Assembly: GCA_030146605.1 (NCBI GenBank) | Contig: JASLBO010000104.1 | Coordinates: forward strand, 1 to 7,590 | Source of the DNA: Sphingomonas sp. | GTDB taxonomy: Bacteria; Pseudomonadota; Alphaproteobacteria; Sphingomonadales; Sphingomonadaceae | Length of the DNA: 7,590 nt | Direction of reading: 5' to 3' | Part shown: piece after piece, positions 6,604-7,590 of the stretch | Layout of the letters: each line of letters opens with the position of its first letter | How positions within the stretch are numbered: the stretch's first letter is position 1 | Notes under the pieces: generated by a model | Databases searched by the model: none | What the model saw: the letters and a program-made list of their open reading frames with translations, nothing else | Told to the model about the DNA's origin: nothing | Program-made: the position numbers and the translations under genes

Positions 6604-6879
6604 ACGGCAGGCGCCTTTGCAAACCGGAGGAGCAGACCGGCTACCCATCTTCCTCACTGTCCAGCTTACGCCCGATCGTGAGCAAGGGGCGGCTTTCAGG
6701 AACGGGGGCTGGCGGCTCGAACTGCGTCTCAGGGGCGCACAGCTGACCGGCAGCTTATGCGAAGCCGGTCTGGCTGCTGCTGGGCCGGGCGCGGAGGAAC
6801 GGGAAGCAGACACTCGACTAGGGTTGAGTCTCTACAGCCCGCGGGCGATCGGAGAGCTCTTCGCCGGAGACCGTCCTGT
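6604..6879. other. Convergent spacer after the fucosidase gene, no recognisable gene
   Basis: This 276-bp stretch lies between the ends of two convergent genes. One frame on + stays open from inside the fucosidase gene to about 6916 (around FRNGGWRLELRLRGAQLTGS), but it has no proper start and matches no family I recognise. I treat it as non-coding or as eroded coding sequence of unknown origin. The only structured element I see is a hairpin at 6809-6832. Confidence 0.4.
6809..6832. terminator. Hairpin between convergent genes, possible terminator
   Basis: ACTCGAC (6812-6818) pairs with GTTGAGT (6823-6829), including one G-T pair, across a TAGG loop. After one mismatch, two more pairs (6809-6810 with 6831-6832) extend the stem. 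It lies between the fucosidase stop and the stop of the facing Atu4866-type gene. There is no clear T-run on either side, so it is a modest candidate for a terminator serving one or both strands. Confidence 0.3.
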
Positions 6880-7233
6880 TCACCGCGGTTTGCGATGGAG
6901 AACCATGCCTCCGTGATAGAGCACGTCGTCAACAAACTTCCCGTCGGCGGTGAAGCCGGTGTCGTCCCAATAGAAGATGTCGTCACCGCGCACCTCGTAC
7001 CGTCCCTGATAGGCGCTCTCCCGGTTGCCGCGTGCTTCGTCGTAGCGACCGTTCGGAAGCAGGTTGTCACGGATGCGTCGGTCGGCAGTGGTCCACATGC
7101 CGGCATAGGGATGGGTTTGCCGCTGAGTAGTGCCCGTTGTTTGCTGTGTATTCATTTCTGCATTCCCCCCGGCAACAGGGCTGGTCACGCCTGCGAGGGC
7201 GACAGGGACGCCGAAGATGTCGGCACGGCTCAC
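6880..7233 (-). CDS. Atu4866-domain protein (small conserved protein of unknown function)
   Basis: A 117-residue product. Residues 41-115 match the Atu4866 family (named after an Agrobacterium protein of known fold but unassigned role): HPYAGMW, LLPNGRYDEARGNRESAYQG, then DDTGFTADGKF and VLYHGGMVLHR. Where I recall the family reading ADGxIR, this copy has ADRRIR. The GTG at 7233 overlaps the upstream stop as GTGA and has GGGAGG about 9 bases before it, which suggests translational coupling. A second possible start is the ATG at 7155 (MNTQQTTG), preceded by a G-rich, SD-like stretch; it would remove residues 1-26, which are mildly hydrophobic and could be a poor signal peptide or simply not translated. 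It is the second gene of a two-gene unit with the carboxymuconolactone-decarboxylase-family gene. No enzymatic residues can be assigned. Confidence 0.85.
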   Translation of the reverse strand: MSRADIFGVPVALAGVTSPVAGGNAEMNTQQTTGTTQRQTHPYAGMWTTADRRIRDNLLPNGRYDEARGNRESAYQGRYEVRGDDIFYWDDTGFTADGKFVDDVLYHGGMVLHRKPR

Positions 7234-7590
7234 GGCACCCGGCCTCCCGCCCGGGCAGCCTGCCGCTCGGCGAAAAGCTCGGAAAGCGCTTGCGACGCTG
7301 CGATCGCCTTGGGAAAGCCCGCGGTGACGGTCGTCAGATAGACGACCTCCTTCAGCTCGTCTTCGGTTACTCCGACGTTGAGCGCATACCCTGCATGGAC
7401 CTTCAGGAATGCGGGCTCCCCAAGCGCCGCAAACGCCGCCACCGCGGCTAGCTGCCGGGTCCTGTTGTCGAGGGCCGGCCGGGACCAGACGTCACCAAGG
7501 GCATACGCCTCCGTTGCCTCCGCCAGGAACGGAAATTCCTTGCGCATGCGTTCGAGCACCGGTTGGGGAGTGCCGCCGTTGAGGCTCCGG
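7230..7590 (-). CDS. Carboxymuconolactone decarboxylase (CMD) family protein, 5' end beyond the window
   Basis: The visible 119 C-terminal codons carry the CMD/PcaC-like fold signature: GDVWSRPALDNRTRQLAAVA, then AFAALGEPAFLKVHAGYALN, VGVTEDELKEVVYLTTVTAG and FPKAIAASQALSELFAER. The frame stays open through the right edge (RSLNGGTPQPVLERMRKEFP), and the GTG at 7559 lies inside apparent family sequence, so the true start is probably outside. No cysteine occurs in the visible part, so it is not an AhpD-type CxxC alkylhydroperoxidase. The exact substrate is unknown, and true 4-carboxymuconolactone decarboxylation is not implied because this family has many uncharacterised members. Its TGA (7230-7232) overlaps the GTG of the Atu4866-type gene, marking a coupled pair. 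Nothing links it clearly to the fucose genes across the convergent spacer. Confidence 0.88.
   Translation of the reverse strand, partial: RSLNGGTPQPVLERMRKEFPFLAEATEAYALGDVWSRPALDNRTRQLAAVAAFAALGEPAFLKVHAGYALNVGVTEDELKEVVYLTTVTAGFPKAIAASQALSELFAERQAARAGGRVP

Noticed and set aside
5857..6813. A 318-codon - strand open frame.
   Set aside because: It is antisense to the fucosidase C-terminal half and its composition is typical of a shadow frame.
1..7590. CRISPR arrays, tRNA or rRNA genes, insertion sequences, att sites or toxin-antitoxin pairs.
   Set aside because: I saw no regularly spaced repeats, no cloverleaf-like segments, no transposase motifs and no flanking terminal repeats when reading both strands by eye.

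Overview
The window is GC-rich, densely coded DNA that looks alphaproteobacterial. Sphingomonadaceae or Caulobacter-like bacteria are the best guess. This rests on a tryptophan-halogenase-family gene sitting in a plant-polysaccharide locus, a twin-arginine fucosidase, a Xanthomonas-type L-fuconate dehydratase and an Atu4866-type small protein. No ribosomal or other taxonomic marker is present, so the placement is an inference.

Layout. The 3' end of a flavin-dependent halogenase-family gene (1-504, +) is followed after 6 bases by a GH74 xyloglucanase gene (511-2704, +). Its Sec signal peptide and its catalytic body lie in different frames, apparently because of one extra C in a C5 run at 568-572. 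Facing it, with only 10 bases between stop codons, is an intact L-fuconate dehydratase gene (2715-4013, -). A 235-bp divergent spacer (4014-4248) holds a possible promoter overlapped by a 31-bp imperfect dyad. Next come two decayed genes on the + strand: a rhamnose/fucose mutarotase (4249-4576) and the first third of an aldo/keto reductase of the L-fucose dehydrogenase type (4573-about 4937). Their old stop and start codons still overlap as ATGA. Directly after them lies an intact Tat-exported GH29 alpha-L-fucosidase (4972-6603, +). After a 276-bp spacer come two overlapping - strand genes: an Atu4866-domain protein (6880-7233) and a carboxymuconolactone-decarboxylase-family protein that runs off the right edge (7230-7590).

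How the genes work together. GH74 would cut the xyloglucan backbone, GH29 would release terminal L-fucose from xyloglucan side chains, and the mutarotase, L-fucose dehydrogenase and L-fuconate dehydratase would take L-fucose through the non-phosphorylative pathway to 2-keto-3-deoxy-L-fuconate. The enzymes at the two ends of this series look intact, while the mutarotase and dehydrogenase are clearly degraded. Either other copies supply those steps, or fucose catabolism is being lost here.

The most notable points are the fine-scale decay of the mutarotase/dehydrogenase pair, which standard gene calling would probably miss or mistake for a hypothetical protein; the frameshifted signal peptide of the xyloglucanase; and the possible operator between the divergent units. 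I see no convincing new defence, mobile or RNA system.
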